NCBI GenBank assembly: GCA_025453975.1
Contig: JALOPI010000012.1
Span: 1-64,000, forward strand
Length of the DNA stretch: 64,000 nucleotides
Source: Syntrophobacteraceae bacterium
GTDB lineage: Bacteria; Desulfobacterota; Syntrophobacteria; Syntrophobacterales; Syntrophobacteraceae
Reading direction: 5' to 3'
Part shown: one piece after another, positions 53,004 through 62,088 of the stretch
How the letters are laid out: each line of letters begins with the position of its first letter
Numbering within the stretch: position 1 is the first letter of the stretch
The notes under the pieces: generated by a model
Told to the model about the DNA's origin: nothing
The model's database searches: none
Seen by the model: only the letters and a program-made list of their open reading frames with translations
Translations under genes and position numbers: made by a program

Positions 53004-54569
53004 ATGACGACTACGAAAACAAGATTATCGATGTTGATGGTGATGGCGGCACTGGCCGTTGTGATGGGTTTTTCACAACCGGGCCACGCGACTTTAACGG
53101 CGGTCGGGCCTGTGAACCCGGCCAACGGATATCCCCAGTTCTACACGGACAACGCGGGGCTCAGCCTGGCGCCTTGTCTGGATGTTTTTGACGTCAACGC
53201 GGTGGCGGCGGGGTGCGTCCCCTTCGATGCGGAGCCCACTTTCAACCCATTGAATCCGGTGGTGTTTCCGACGAACTTCCCGTCGGAGTTCTTCTACTGG
53301 ATCGCCGAGCCTGACTTTGGGGCTGCCACCAATCTGTTCGCTCGATTCGCCTTGGAGGGTGCTTTCGCCAACGAGGTGCCCGCGGCCAACGACCAGATCG
53401 TGTTCGCTCGCAAGCGCTTCCGCATCGAGGGCTTCACTCCCGGTGCCACGATCACCATCACCCATCCGTTCGGCACCGATATCATTCTCGATGGCAACGC
53501 TGACCAGGATGGCGATGGACTCGTCAACGGCATCATCAATGTCACCATCGATGAGCCAGCAGGCATTCCCCTGGATTTCGCCGGTGTGCTGGCCAGTAAT
53601 CTGATCGGTCCCCGCCTCTTCGTGGGCAATCCGCTGCCCGCCGCTCTTCCCGGCTACATCGGTGACTTCGCGGCCTCGCAGCTGGTTACGGGCGGGCCGG
53701 TTCGGAACAACATCACCATATCCGGAGGCGGACTCAATGCGACGACGGCCCTATGGTTCGTGGCGGGCAAGATCTTTGCCAACGCTCCAGGAGCCGTCTC
53801 CATCGACCGCGCCACTTACAGCGCCAGCGGCACGGCCATCAACCTGGATGTCTTCGCCACCTCGACGGTAGGTGCGGCGGTCACCGTGGTGGGTACTCCC
53901 GTTCCCACCCCGGCGGTTCCTCTGCTGGAAGGCGCTCTTGGGAAATTCTTCATCAGCACGCCGGTGGCCTCGGTGCCGACAGCCATCACGGTTTCCGCCA
54001 CTCCGGCGGGCGGTGGCGCGGCCTCCCTGGTGGGTGCGTCACCCATTCCCGACCTCGTGGTGATCAGCCGGGTCGAATACAGTACGTCGACGAGGGTGCT
54101 CAGCATCAACGCGGCTTCGAGCGACCAGAGGACCCCTGGACCCAGCCTCACGGCGGTGGGCTTTGGAGCCCTCACCGGGGGCGTGGGAACCTTTCCTCTG
54201 CCCCCTGGCGCCATCCCTCCGGCGACGGTAACGGTCAATTCCAGCGCCGGCGGATCCCACACTCAGGATGTGAACATCGTGGCGGGTGGAGTCCCGGCTC
54301 CCAATCCTCCCGCGGGTGACACGGTCACCGTCACACAGGCGGTCTTCAACTCTCGCCTGGCTGCCTGGACTTTGGCCGGAAGGGCGGGTGCCCGCGCGAG
54401 GGTGACCGTCTCCTTGAACGGTGTCACGGTGGGTCAGGCCACCGCTGGAGCGACGGGCATATGGCGGCTGGTGGTACGCAACTCTCCCGTTATCCCCGGT
54501 GTGGGCGCTTCCGTGAGTGCCATCTCGAGTCTGGGCGGCTCCGCTTCCCGAGCCGTCACGATCCGGTAA
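53004..54569 (+). CDS. Secreted repeat-containing protein, function unknown
   Basis: 521 residues. ATG 53004 lies seven bases after AAGGGG. A signal peptide (MLMVMAALAVVMGFSQPGHA) ends at an A-x-A-like site. The N-terminal domain (about 30-200) has a Cys pair and a Ca-binding-type loop DGNADQDGDGLVNG. The rest consists of at least three beta-rich units of Ala/Gly/Val/Thr-rich sequence. Two begin with a similar strand (IDRATYSASGTAINLDVFAT; ISRVEYSTSTRVLSINAASS) and a third is related (VTQAVFNSRLAAWTLAGRAG). No PEP-CTERM, LPXTG or autotransporter end is seen. Likely an extracellular or periplasmic surface protein with Ig-like repeats. Confidence 0.8.
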   Translation: MTTTKTRLSMLMVMAALAVVMGFSQPGHATLTAVGPVNPANGYPQFYTDNAGLSLAPCLDVFDVNAVAAGCVPFDAEPTFNPLNPVVFPTNFPSEFFYWIAEPDFGAATNLFARFALEGAFANEVPAANDQIVFARKRFRIEGFTPGATITITHPFGTDIILDGNADQDGDGLVNGIINVTIDEPAGIPLDFAGVLASNLIGPRLFVGNPLPAALPGYIGDFAASQLVTGGPVRNNITISGGGLNATTALWFVAGKIFANAPGAVSIDRATYSASGTAINLDVFATSTVGAAVTVVGTPVPTPAVPLLEGALGKFFISTPVASVPTAITVSATPAGGGAASLVGASPIPDLVVISRVEYSTSTRVLSINAASSDQRTPGPSLTAVGFGALTGGVGTFPLPPGAIPPATVTVNSSAGGSHTQDVNIVAGGVPAPNPPAGDTVTVTQAVFNSRLAAWTLAGRAGARARVTVSLNGVTVGQATAGATGIWRLVVRNSPVIPGVGASVSAISSLGGSASRAVTIR

Positions 54570-54608
54570 GGATGCAGTCCTTCCGGAAGCCACTCCGCGT
54601 TAACCTCC

Positions 54609-54644
54609 AGGCACGGTCGGGAAATCCCCCGGCCGTGCCTGTTT
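54609..54644 (+). terminator. Terminator of the secreted-protein gene
   Basis: AGGCACGG pairs with CCGTGCCT, with inner GGG/CCC pairing around a short AAAT-containing loop (54609-54640), followed by GTTTC. It lies 40 bp after the stop codon. The U-tract is short. Confidence 0.6.
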
Positions 54645-54738
54645 CATGCCGGTCGGGTGCTTTCCATTGATTTTGGGCCTGCGAGGCATTATAGGGTGCT
54701 GAACAACTCAACCGATACAGAGGGAGGCTTGGAAACCT

Positions 54739-54960
54739 ATGCGTGAAGAAGTGGAAAAGGCCTTGGCGAAGATTCGACCGATGCTGGAGCGTGACGGCGG
54801 CAGCGTAGAGCTTGTGGACGTGGACGGAACGACGGTCAAGGTGCGCCTGACGGGGGCGTGCAAAGGCTGCCCCATGAGCCAGATGACCCTCAAGGCGGGC
54901 ATCGAGCGCATCGTCAAACAGGACGTCCCCGAAGTGACGGAAGTGGTGGCCGTGATGTGA
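54739..54960 (+). CDS. NifU-like Fe-S scaffold domain protein
   Basis: 73 residues comprising only the C-terminal NifU domain: LAKIRPMLERDGGSVELVDV, then the cluster motif CKGCPMSQMTLK (CxxC) and late VKQDVPEVTEVVAV. Such stand-alone proteins (Nfu type) carry [4Fe-4S] clusters to target enzymes. GGAGG lies about 11 bases upstream of ATG 54739. Single gene between the secreted protein and the convergent rlmH operon. Confidence 0.9.
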   Translation: MREEVEKALAKIRPMLERDGGSVELVDVDGTTVKVRLTGACKGCPMSQMTLKAGIERIVKQDVPEVTEVVAVM

Positions 54961-55078
54961 GCGGTCGCAAGCCTTGACGGTGGTTGAAGGCATTTTCGTC
55001 CGTGGCGGACTCCTCGGGCTCTCGGATGTGCGGCCGGGCTCGAGAGCCGTCGCCGGAAAGCGCGGCGCGGCCTGAAGC

Positions 55079-55552
55079 TCAACGATGATAGGGCTCGCCC
55101 TTGAGGATGGTGAAGGCCCGGTAGAGCTGCTCCACCAGAATCAGGCGGGTGAGGTCGTGAGGAAAAGTCATCCTGGACAGGGCCAGGGTACGGTTGGCCC
55201 GCTCCAGGATTTTTTTTGAGTGTCCCACCGGCCCCCCGATGGCCATCCACACTTCCGGGCTGCCATCTCTTTTCAGCTGCTCCAGGTAAGCCGCCAGCCC
55301 TTCCGAATCGAGCTGGGCCCCATGACGGTCCAGGGCGACGAGCACATCCCGGCTCCCCACCAGTTTGAGGATTCTCTCCCCCTCGCGATCCATGACTGTC
55401 TTCTCCCGGCTTCTTTCCGCAATCTTTTCGGCCCTGACCAGGTGGACTTCCACCGAGGCGTAGTGGCGCAGCCGATCCAGGTAGCGCTGGATGGCCTGGT
55501 CCATTTCCGGAAAAGCGGTTTTGCCGACAAAGACGAGATGGAGATGAATCAT
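55079..55552 (-). CDS. rlmH: 23S rRNA (pseudouridine1915-N3)-methyltransferase RlmH
   Basis: 157 residues, normal RlmH length. SPOUT fold with the SAM-binding loop IGGPVGHSKKI and the conserved C-terminal SRMTFPHDLTRLILVEQLYR ending in EPYHR. It methylates pseudouridine 1915 in helix 69. The ATG at 55552 overlaps the tlyA stop (ATGA). Last gene of the xseA-to-rlmH operon. Confidence 0.94.
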   Translation of the reverse strand: MIHLHLVFVGKTAFPEMDQAIQRYLDRLRHYASVEVHLVRAEKIAERSREKTVMDREGERILKLVGSRDVLVALDRHGAQLDSEGLAAYLEQLKRDGSPEVWMAIGGPVGHSKKILERANRTLALSRMTFPHDLTRLILVEQLYRAFTILKGEPYHR

Positions 55553-56325
55553 GGGGAGTCGACCCGAGCCGGGGACCGATGGCGGATGGCCGCCAGGAGG
55601 AACTCGCGGTTTCCCTTGGGGCCCAGGATGGGGGAGGGAGTGACGCCGAGAACCACGCAGCCGAGGGATTCGGCGAGGTCGACGGCGGCGCGGCACACCT
55701 CGTCGTGGACCGCCGGGTCGCGAACCACGCCCCCCTTGCCCACATGAAGCCGCCCGGCCTCGAACTGGGGCTTCACGAGGGCTACCAGGGTGGCTCCGTC
55801 GGCGAGGAAAGGCACGGCGGCTGGCAAAACGAGCCTGAGGGAGATGAAGGATGTGTCCACGGTGGCCACCTGGATGGGCTCGGGAATCCGGTCGGCCGGC
55901 AGGGAGCGAATATTCTGACGCTCGATGACCACCACCCTCGGATCCTGCCTCAGGCTCCAGGCCAGCTGACCGTAGCCCACATCGACGGCGTAAACCCGAG
56001 CCGCGCCCCGCTGCAGCAGGCAGTCCGTGAACCCTCCCGTGGAAGCCCCCACGTCCATGGCCACACGACCTTCCACGGAGATGGCGAATGCTTCCAGGGC
56101 GTGCTCGAGCTTCAGGCCGCCCCGGCTCACATAGGGAAGATCCGCACCGGTGAGGGTGATGGCGCCCCCGGAGGACACCAGCCGCCCGGCCTTGGTGATC
56201 TTCTCCCCGTCCACCAGGACCTTGCCCGCCAGGATGAGCGCCTGGGCCCGCTCGCGGCTAGGCGCCAATCCCAGGTCAACAAGCAGCTTGTCCAATCGCG
56301 CGGAGGTGCTGGCCATGGTGGACAT
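55549..56325 (-). CDS. tlyA: TlyA-family rRNA methyltransferase
   Basis: 258 residues. N-terminal S4 RNA-binding domain ([20 protein letters not shown]), linker with [16 protein letters not shown], then a Rossmann methyltransferase with [20 protein letters not shown] and [24 protein letters not shown] is the characteristic late motif. TlyA makes 2'-O-methylcytidine in 16S/23S rRNA. Its start overlaps the dxs end by 50 bp; ATG 56316 is an alternative. Confidence 0.92.
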   Translation of the reverse strand: MSTMASTSARLDKLLVDLGLAPSRERAQALILAGKVLVDGEKITKAGRLVSSGGAITLTGADLPYVSRGGLKLEHALEAFAISVEGRVAMDVGASTGGFTDCLLQRGAARVYAVDVGYGQLAWSLRQDPRVVVIERQNIRSLPADRIPEPIQVATVDTSFISLRLVLPAAVPFLADGATLVALVKPQFEAGRLHVGKGGVVRDPAVHDEVCRAAVDLAESLGCVVLGVTPSPILGPKGNREFLLAAIRHRSPARVDSP

Positions 56326-58219
56326 TCATCAGGGCCATTGCGGCCCGCTCGATGCCTTCGGCATCGATGCCGTGAAGGTTTCTCAGGACGGCCTGGCCGC
56401 CGTGGGGAACAAAGGTATCCGGAATGCCGAGCCTCATGAAGCCGCTGGGAGTGAAGAGCGACTCCTGAAGCATCTCGAGCACGGCGCTCCCGAATCCGCC
56501 CTGGAGGACATTTTCCTCGATGGTGATGACTCGGCCGGTCTTCCTGGCCCAGTGGAGAATCAGCTCCTGGTCCAGCGGTTTGACGAAGCGAGCGTTGATG
56601 ACAGCCGCCTGAACACCCATCTGGTCCAGGCGCTCCGCGGCTTCCATGGCCGTCGCCACGGTCTGGCCGATGCCGACGAGCACCATGTCGCTCCCCTCGC
56701 GAAGGACCTCCCCCTTGCCGATGGGGAGGGAATGGAGTGATTCGTCCATTTGAATCCCGAGACCATTTCCCCTGGGGTAGCGCAGGGCGGCGGGGCCGTT
56801 GTGCTCCACGGCCGTTTTCAGCATGTGCTGCAGCTCGTTTTCGTCCTTGGGAGCCATGAGGATCATGTTGGGAATGGGACGCAGGAACGACAGATCGAAA
56901 AGCCCGTGGTGAGTCGGACCGTCCTCACCCACGATGCCGCCGCGATCCATGGCGAAAACCACCGGCAGGTTCTGGAGGCAGACATCGTGGATGATCTGGT
57001 CATAGGCGCGCTGAATGAACGTGGAGTAAACCGCCACCACCGGTTGGAAGCCCTCGGTGGCCAGGCCCGCCGCGAAGGTGACGGCATGCTGCTCGGCGAT
57101 GCCCACATCGAAGAACCGATCGGGGAACCTGGTGGAGAAGGCATCGAGACCCGTTCCCTGGGGCATGGCGGCGGTGATGCCGATAACCTTGGAGTTTTCC
57201 TCGCCCAGCCGGACCATGGTCTGGCCGAAGACCTGGGTGTAGGAAGGCGGGCACGGCTTGCCGGAATCGGCCCCGCAGCTCTTCCCCGTGGCGATGTCGA
57301 AGGAGCCCACGCCGTGGAAGCTCGTGGGGTCGGACTCCGCGGGCTTGTAACCGCGCCCTTTCTGGGTCATGACGTGGACCAGGACAGGACCTTCCAGCTG
57401 CTTGGCCCTCTCGAAGGTCTCGATGAGCCGGTCCAGCCGATGCCCCTTGATGGGGCCTATGTAATGAAAGTCGAGGGCCTGAAAGAGCATGCCGGGCGTG
57501 AAGAAACTGACCAGGGAATCCTCGCTGCGCTTGAGGATCTGGATGATATTGGGACCCAGGCCTGGGATCGAGCGCAGGACGCTCTCGACTTCTTTCTTGA
57601 GGTTCATGAGGGTCCGGTTGGAGAGCTTGCGGCTCAGGAATGACGAGAGAGCCCCGACATTGGGGGAGATGGACATCTCGTTGTCGTTGAGGACCACGAT
57701 GAGATTCCGGTTGAGATCCCCGGCCTGATTCAGGGCTTCGAAGGCCAGCCCCCCCGTCATGCTTCCATCCCCAATGACCGCGATGGCCCGGTGAGGGACG
57801 TTCTTGAGGGAATTGGCCACGGTGATGCCGAGAGCCGCGGAGATGGACGTGCTGGAGTGGCCGGTCCCGAAGGCGTCGAACTTGCTCTCGGACCGCTTGG
57901 GAAACCCGCTCAGCCCTCCATGCTGGCGAATGGTGTGAAACTGGGACTGGCGTCCCGTCAGGAGCTTGTGGGCGTAGGCCTGATGGCCCACATCCCAGAT
58001 GATGCGATCGAGGGGTGCCTCGAAAACATGATGAAGGGCCAGAGTGAGCTCCACAACCCCGAGGTTGGGGGCCAGGTGTCCACCGTTCTTGGCCACGGTG
58101 CGGATGATCGTGTCGCGGATTTCCTCGGCGAGCTGCTGAAGCTGGGGAAGAGTGAAAGTCTTGAGCTGGCCTGGGCCGTCGATTTGGGGCAGGAGCGATT
58201 TGTCCGTGTTTTCTTTCAA
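56276..58219 (-). CDS. dxs: 1-deoxy-D-xylulose-5-phosphate synthase
   Basis: 647 residues. The TPP site has [16 protein letters not shown] and [12 protein letters not shown]. Earlier, the proton-transfer His is in [14 protein letters not shown]. The central domain shows [15 protein letters not shown], and the C-terminal domain ends normally. DXS condenses pyruvate and glyceraldehyde 3-phosphate as the first step of the MEP isoprenoid pathway. It lies directly downstream of ispA, so precursor and prenyl chain synthesis are cotranscribed. Confidence 0.96.
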   Translation of the reverse strand: MKENTDKSLLPQIDGPGQLKTFTLPQLQQLAEEIRDTIIRTVAKNGGHLAPNLGVVELTLALHHVFEAPLDRIIWDVGHQAYAHKLLTGRQSQFHTIRQHGGLSGFPKRSESKFDAFGTGHSSTSISAALGITVANSLKNVPHRAIAVIGDGSMTGGLAFEALNQAGDLNRNLIVVLNDNEMSISPNVGALSSFLSRKLSNRTLMNLKKEVESVLRSIPGLGPNIIQILKRSEDSLVSFFTPGMLFQALDFHYIGPIKGHRLDRLIETFERAKQLEGPVLVHVMTQKGRGYKPAESDPTSFHGVGSFDIATGKSCGADSGKPCPPSYTQVFGQTMVRLGEENSKVIGITAAMPQGTGLDAFSTRFPDRFFDVGIAEQHAVTFAAGLATEGFQPVVAVYSTFIQRAYDQIIHDVCLQNLPVVFAMDRGGIVGEDGPTHHGLFDLSFLRPIPNMILMAPKDENELQHMLKTAVEHNGPAALRYPRGNGLGIQMDESLHSLPIGKGEVLREGSDMVLVGIGQTVATAMEAAERLDQMGVQAAVINARFVKPLDQELILHWARKTGRVITIEENVLQGGFGSAVLEMLQESLFTPSGFMRLGIPDTFVPHGGQAVLRNLHGIDAEGIERAAMALMNVHHGQHLRAIGQAAC

Positions 58220-58274
58220 TGCTCAACCTCTCGGAGGAAGCAAAATGGTTTCGATGGCACACGTTTTCGTTGGG

Positions 58275-59177
58275 CTAGGCCCGCCGGACGAGCAGGTACC
58301 GTGCGAGGGCCCGAAGGGGCTCCGCGGCCGCTCCAAAGGCCGCAAGCTCTTGCAATGCCTGTTCCACGTGCTCGCGGGCTGATTCCTTCGAGCGGACCAT
58401 GCCCAGAAGCGCGGGGTAGGTCTTCTTGTTCCTGGCTGCGTCCGATCCAGGCTTCTTGCCCATCTCCACGGCGTCCCCTTCGATGTCCAGGAGATCGTCG
58501 GTGATCTGAAAAGCGAGGCCGAAATGGTGTCCGTATCGCCTGAGTCGCGCGGTATCCTCGGGCGAGCCGCCTCCCAGCAGCGCTCCCATTTCAAGGGAGG
58601 CCGACAGGAGGGCACCCGTCTTGTGGACGTGCATGTATTCGACCGTGGCGATGTCCGTCTCCAGGTTTTCGCACTCCAGGTCGATGGCCTGGCCGCCGAT
58701 CATGCCCCGGTATCCCGCCGCCTTCACCAGGATGCGGATGGCCCTGAGGATTCGGTCCGGTGACTGCCCGGGAGCGTCCTGCAGCCGGGCCACCAGCTCG
58801 AAGGCTTCCGTCATGAGGGCATCCCCGGCCAGGATGGCGATGGCTTCACCGTACACCTTGTGGTTGGTGAGCTGTCCCCTCCGGTAGTCGTCGTTGTCCA
58901 TGGCCGGAAGGTCGTCGTGAATGAGGGAATAGGTGTGGATCATTTCCAGCGCGCAGGCCGCCGGCATGATGGGCCGGGAGTCCCCGCCCACGACCTCCGC
59001 GGCGGTCAGGCACAGAATGGGCCGCAGGCGCTTGCCTCCGGCGAAAAGGCTGTAACGGGCCGCTTCGATGATACTTCTCTGAAGGCCCGTGGGGGGTGGC
59101 AGGGACGTCTCGAGGGCCGCTTCCACCTCTCGTTTTCGCTCGGCCAGGTAAAGCTTGAGATCGAAGACTTCGTGCAT
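58275..59177 (-). CDS. ispA: Polyprenyl (farnesyl/geranylgeranyl) diphosphate synthase
   Basis: 300 residues. The first aspartate-rich motif is IHDDLPAMDND (DDxxxxD type) and the second is FQITDDLLDIEGD. AGGKRLRPIL and the KTGALL element for the diphosphate are present. Length and the region just before the first motif (CALEMIHTYSLIHDD) fit a short-chain C15-C20 synthase. It extends the IPP and DMAPP that come from the Dxs pathway. Confidence 0.93.
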   Translation of the reverse strand: MHEVFDLKLYLAERKREVEAALETSLPPPTGLQRSIIEAARYSLFAGGKRLRPILCLTAAEVVGGDSRPIMPAACALEMIHTYSLIHDDLPAMDNDDYRRGQLTNHKVYGEAIAILAGDALMTEAFELVARLQDAPGQSPDRILRAIRILVKAAGYRGMIGGQAIDLECENLETDIATVEYMHVHKTGALLSASLEMGALLGGGSPEDTARLRRYGHHFGLAFQITDDLLDIEGDAVEMGKKPGSDAARNKKTYPALLGMVRSKESAREHVEQALQELAAFGAAAEPLRALARYLLVRRA

Positions 59178-59428
59178 AAGCCTCCCATGAAATGGTGCAG
59201 GGCTCGCCCCCGCCGTTTATGGCATCGTGCGTCATGGAAGCCGGGCGGGCTCCACGAGGCCGAGCCTCCAACGTGACCGCTTCAGCTCGCGCCTGTACGA
59301 TTCATGTGAACCCAGCTGTGCTCAGGGAGTTTTATGGCGTCTGCAAGCAATCATCTGTTTTTTATACCACTCAGAAGATCCCAGTACCATCGTTTTGATA
59401 TGGAGGTGCCAGGAGCAGCCCCTCCACG

Positions 59429-59686
59429 CTATTCCTCCTCCGTCGAGCCGCCGGTGGGGGTATCAAAAGGCATGGTCTGCCATTCCCCCTCGGAATCTTT
59501 CATGAGCATCCGCACTTTCGATTCGGCCTCCTCGAGCTTCTGGTGACAGGCCTGGGCCAGCCTCATGCCCTCGGTGTAGGACTCCACCGCTTCTTCCAGG
59601 GGGAGATCCCCGCGCTCCATCTTTTCCACAAGGGCCTGAAGCTTCTTCAGGGATTCCTCGAACGGGTCGGTCTTCTTCCTTGCCAT
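59429..59686 (-). CDS. xseB: Exodeoxyribonuclease VII small subunit
   Basis: 85 residues. Two-helix hairpin typical of XseB: PFEESLKKLQALVEKMERGD, then PLEEAVESYTEGMRLAQACH and QKLEEAESKVRML. Six XseB chains bind one XseA. Start 59686 (MARKKTDPF) is the common family start; ATG 59692 is possible. It lies 96 bp downstream of xseA. A 251-bp gap without a recognised gene separates it from ispA. Confidence 0.92.
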   Translation of the reverse strand: MARKKTDPFEESLKKLQALVEKMERGDLPLEEAVESYTEGMRLAQACHQKLEEAESKVRMLMKDSEGEWQTMPFDTPTGGSTEEE

Positions 59687-59782
59687 ACGCATCCTTTTGC
59701 AAATCCCCGCCAGGCAGCCCCTCGGGCTGGAGGATGGCCTCGAGGATTCATCTGTCAACACAGCCTTTGCCATGGAGCCTGG

Positions 59783-61174
59783 TCAGGCGCCCCCCGAGTC
59801 GTCCTCCTTCGCGGTGACCCGGCATTCCAGCGCTCCCTGTCCCAGACGTACGCGCACGGGGTCTCCCACCTCGACCTGCGAGCTTCCTCGAATGATCCGT
59901 CCATCCGTCACGCTGTAGGCAATGGCATATCCGCGGATCAGGACCGCCAGGGGGCTGAGCATGTCCAGCTGGCTTGCGGCACGGTCCAGCCGGAGCCGCA
60001 GGAGGCTCATCTGGCTCAGGAACCGCTGGGTGAGCTCCTTCCCGAGCTGGGCCACCCTTTGGCGCAGGGGCTCGATCTGCCTGGCCGGGTGGCACTGCCC
60101 CAGACGCCCGGTCAGATGACCGTGGAAGGTCCGACGCCGCTCCAGGTCCCGGTGCCAGGCCATCTGCAACCGATCCATCCGGTCATCCAGCATGAGTCTC
60201 AGGTCCTCCAGGCGGCGCCTGGGATCCTTGAGCCCCTTTTCCAACAGGCCAAGCCGATGGCCGTAACGCTCCAGCAGACTCCGCATGCGCTCGGTGACCT
60301 GCTCCCGGGAGCGCTCCAGCTCGCGTTCCAACGATTCCAGGCGCGCCACGACCCACTCGGCGGCGGCCGTCGGGGTGGGGGCACGCAGGTCCGCCACCAG
60401 GTCGGAGATGCAGAAATCAATCTCGTGGCCGACGGCTGAAACGGTGGGCACCCTGCAGGAGGCCAGGGATCTGGCCACCGTCTCTTCGTTGAAGGGCCAG
60501 AGATCCTCCATGCTGCCACCCCCGCGCCCGACGATGACCAGGTCCCAGCCAAAGCGCTCACACAGCGCATCGACGGCACCAAGGGCCGCGGAAATCTCTC
60601 CCGCGGCGTCCCTGCCCTGGACCCGCACAGGCAGGAGGGTCACCGCCAGCGGATAGGGGCTGCGCTGGAGCATCTTGAGCATGTCTCGAACGGCGGCTCC
60701 CGTGGGCGAGGTCACAATGGCGATCCGACGGGGACAAACGGGGAGGGGCCGCTTTCGGGACGTCGAGAACAGCCCTTCAGCCTCCAGCCGCTTCTTGAGC
60801 TGCTCGAAGGCGAGCTGCAGCGCCCCCAGTCCCGCGGGCTCCATCACTTCCACGATGAGCTGATACTCCCCCCGCGGCTCGTAGACGCTCACCCGTCCCT
60901 GGCAGACCACCTGGAGCCCATCCTCGGGAACGAACTTCAGCCGCCGATTCTGGGCTCGAAAAAAAACCGCTCGCACCTGGCTCTGGGAATCCTTGAGGGT
61001 GAAATACTGGTGGCCTGAGGCCGGTATCTTGAAATTGGAGATCTCTCCCTTGACCCAGACGAAAGGGAGGCTGCCTTCCAGAATGGAGCGGATGCGGGAG
61101 TTGAGCTCCGATACGGAGAACACCCCCGTTTCATCGCCGGGAATGGGGTGAAGCAAGGAAACGCTCATAGGCAT
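59783..61174 (-). CDS. xseA: Exodeoxyribonuclease VII large subunit
   Basis: 463 residues. N-terminal OB-fold (VFSVSELNSRIRSILEG, then WVKGEISNFKIPASGHQYF), catalytic core with IAIVTSPTGAAVRDML, VIVGRGGGSMEDLWPFN and SAVGHEIDFCISDLVAD, then a long coiled-coil region and a C-terminal beta tail with GYAIAYSV. It degrades single-stranded DNA into short oligonucleotides. Start 61174 or 61168; AGGA precedes the latter by nine bases. First gene of the minus-strand operon. Confidence 0.94.
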   Translation of the reverse strand: MPMSVSLLHPIPGDETGVFSVSELNSRIRSILEGSLPFVWVKGEISNFKIPASGHQYFTLKDSQSQVRAVFFRAQNRRLKFVPEDGLQVVCQGRVSVYEPRGEYQLIVEVMEPAGLGALQLAFEQLKKRLEAEGLFSTSRKRPLPVCPRRIAIVTSPTGAAVRDMLKMLQRSPYPLAVTLLPVRVQGRDAAGEISAALGAVDALCERFGWDLVIVGRGGGSMEDLWPFNEETVARSLASCRVPTVSAVGHEIDFCISDLVADLRAPTPTAAAEWVVARLESLERELERSREQVTERMRSLLERYGHRLGLLEKGLKDPRRRLEDLRLMLDDRMDRLQMAWHRDLERRRTFHGHLTGRLGQCHPARQIEPLRQRVAQLGKELTQRFLSQMSLLRLRLDRAASQLDMLSPLAVLIRGYAIAYSVTDGRIIRGSSQVEVGDPVRVRLGQGALECRVTAKEDDSGGA

Positions 61175-61695
61175 CCATCCTGTTGTCCATGCACCCCTTG
61201 GGTCAGCCCCCGAGCCTGGTAGCCCGAGCACTGAGCCCGCGATGCGCTCGATTCCCGCTCCGTCAAGCTCTCTCGGAACAGCTTCGGGTCCATGGCGTCG
61301 CGCAGACCTTTGCCCACGAAACTGTGGGCCGTGATGCTTGGGAAAATGGCGGCCCCTGGAAAAACGGTCAGCCACCAGGCGAGCTCGATGCAGTCCCGGC
61401 TCCGGGACAGCATATCACCCCATCCAGGGGACGTGCCGAAATCGAAGGTGATCACCCGTTTCACCCGGAGTTCATACCGGGGGTGCAGCGGTTCGTCCAG
61501 GGCGTAAAGCTGCCTGGTCTGCTCAATGAACTGCTTGGAGATGGCCTTTTCGGCCACCTGGCCTCCGCCCGCCATGCGGAGCTTGCAAAGGGCGGGGTTG
61601 CCGGGGGCGAGCTGGATGATCAGAAATGTGATGAGGGTGATGCCGAGGAGGGTGAGAATGATCTGGAGGAGTCGTTTGATCAGGGTGGCCTTCAT
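61165..61695 (-). pseudogene. Deletion chimera of peptide ABC transporter permeases (DppB N-terminus joined to DppC C-terminus)
   Basis: From ATG 61695 the first ~89 residues are the N-terminus of a DppB/OppB-type permease: KRLLQIILTLLGITLITFLI, the LAPGNP motif and a YALDEPLHPRY segment. Sequence then changes abruptly (about 61428) to the C-terminus of a DppC/OppC-type permease: GWGDMLSRSR, WWLTVFPGAAIF and GKGLRDAMDPKL. The rest of dppB and most of dppC are gone, as expected from one in-frame deletion across two neighbouring genes. The chain lacks the central permease helices and the EAA loop, so it cannot transport. A short unrelated tail ends at 61165, overlapping the xseA start. Confidence 0.78.
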
Positions 61696-62088
61696 CGTGG
61701 ATTTCGAATCTCCCTTCCGCGGAAGCCCGCTTCCCTTGAGCCCCTTCCGCCACGCAAGCCACCGTCCCGGGTTGAAGGCTTCACCGTTCATGGTGCCGGA
61801 AACCATTCTAGCGCTTCCATCGCCCCAGGACCACAAGTTTTGGAAGAGGAAAAGGGGTTGACGCCTGTGATCCGTCGGCCATACTGAATCCGTCATGATG
61901 TGTGACGATGCGGCCATGGCTTCACGGTGAGCGGCCCCGAAAGGGTGGGGCGGAGCCCGCCAGTGATGGTTGACATGCTCGCGCGGGATATTCTTGGAGA
62001 GGGGAGCCCCAGGAGCTCTGGAAAGCCTGGCCGACGGGCGAGGCGCCGTGAGCAAAGGGCTTGCCTTCACACTGGAGAGGATGAGCAG
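61696..62088. other. Intergenic region between permease remnant and DUF6178-type gene
   Basis: No supported gene; frames on both strands that cross it lack homology-like sequence. Holds the candidate promoter at 61858-61885 for the plus-strand gene. Confidence 0.4.
61858..61885 (+). promoter_or_regulatory. Candidate sigma-70 promoter of the DUF6178-type gene
   Basis: TTGACG (61858-61863), 16-bp spacer, CATACT (61880-61885). It allows translation starts at GTG 61927 or GTG 62089. Confidence 0.45.

Noticed and set aside
57000..58262. Long minus-strand frame in another phase of dxs
   Set aside because: It overlaps Dxs, which is complete and canonical. The product is Arg/Pro/His-rich.
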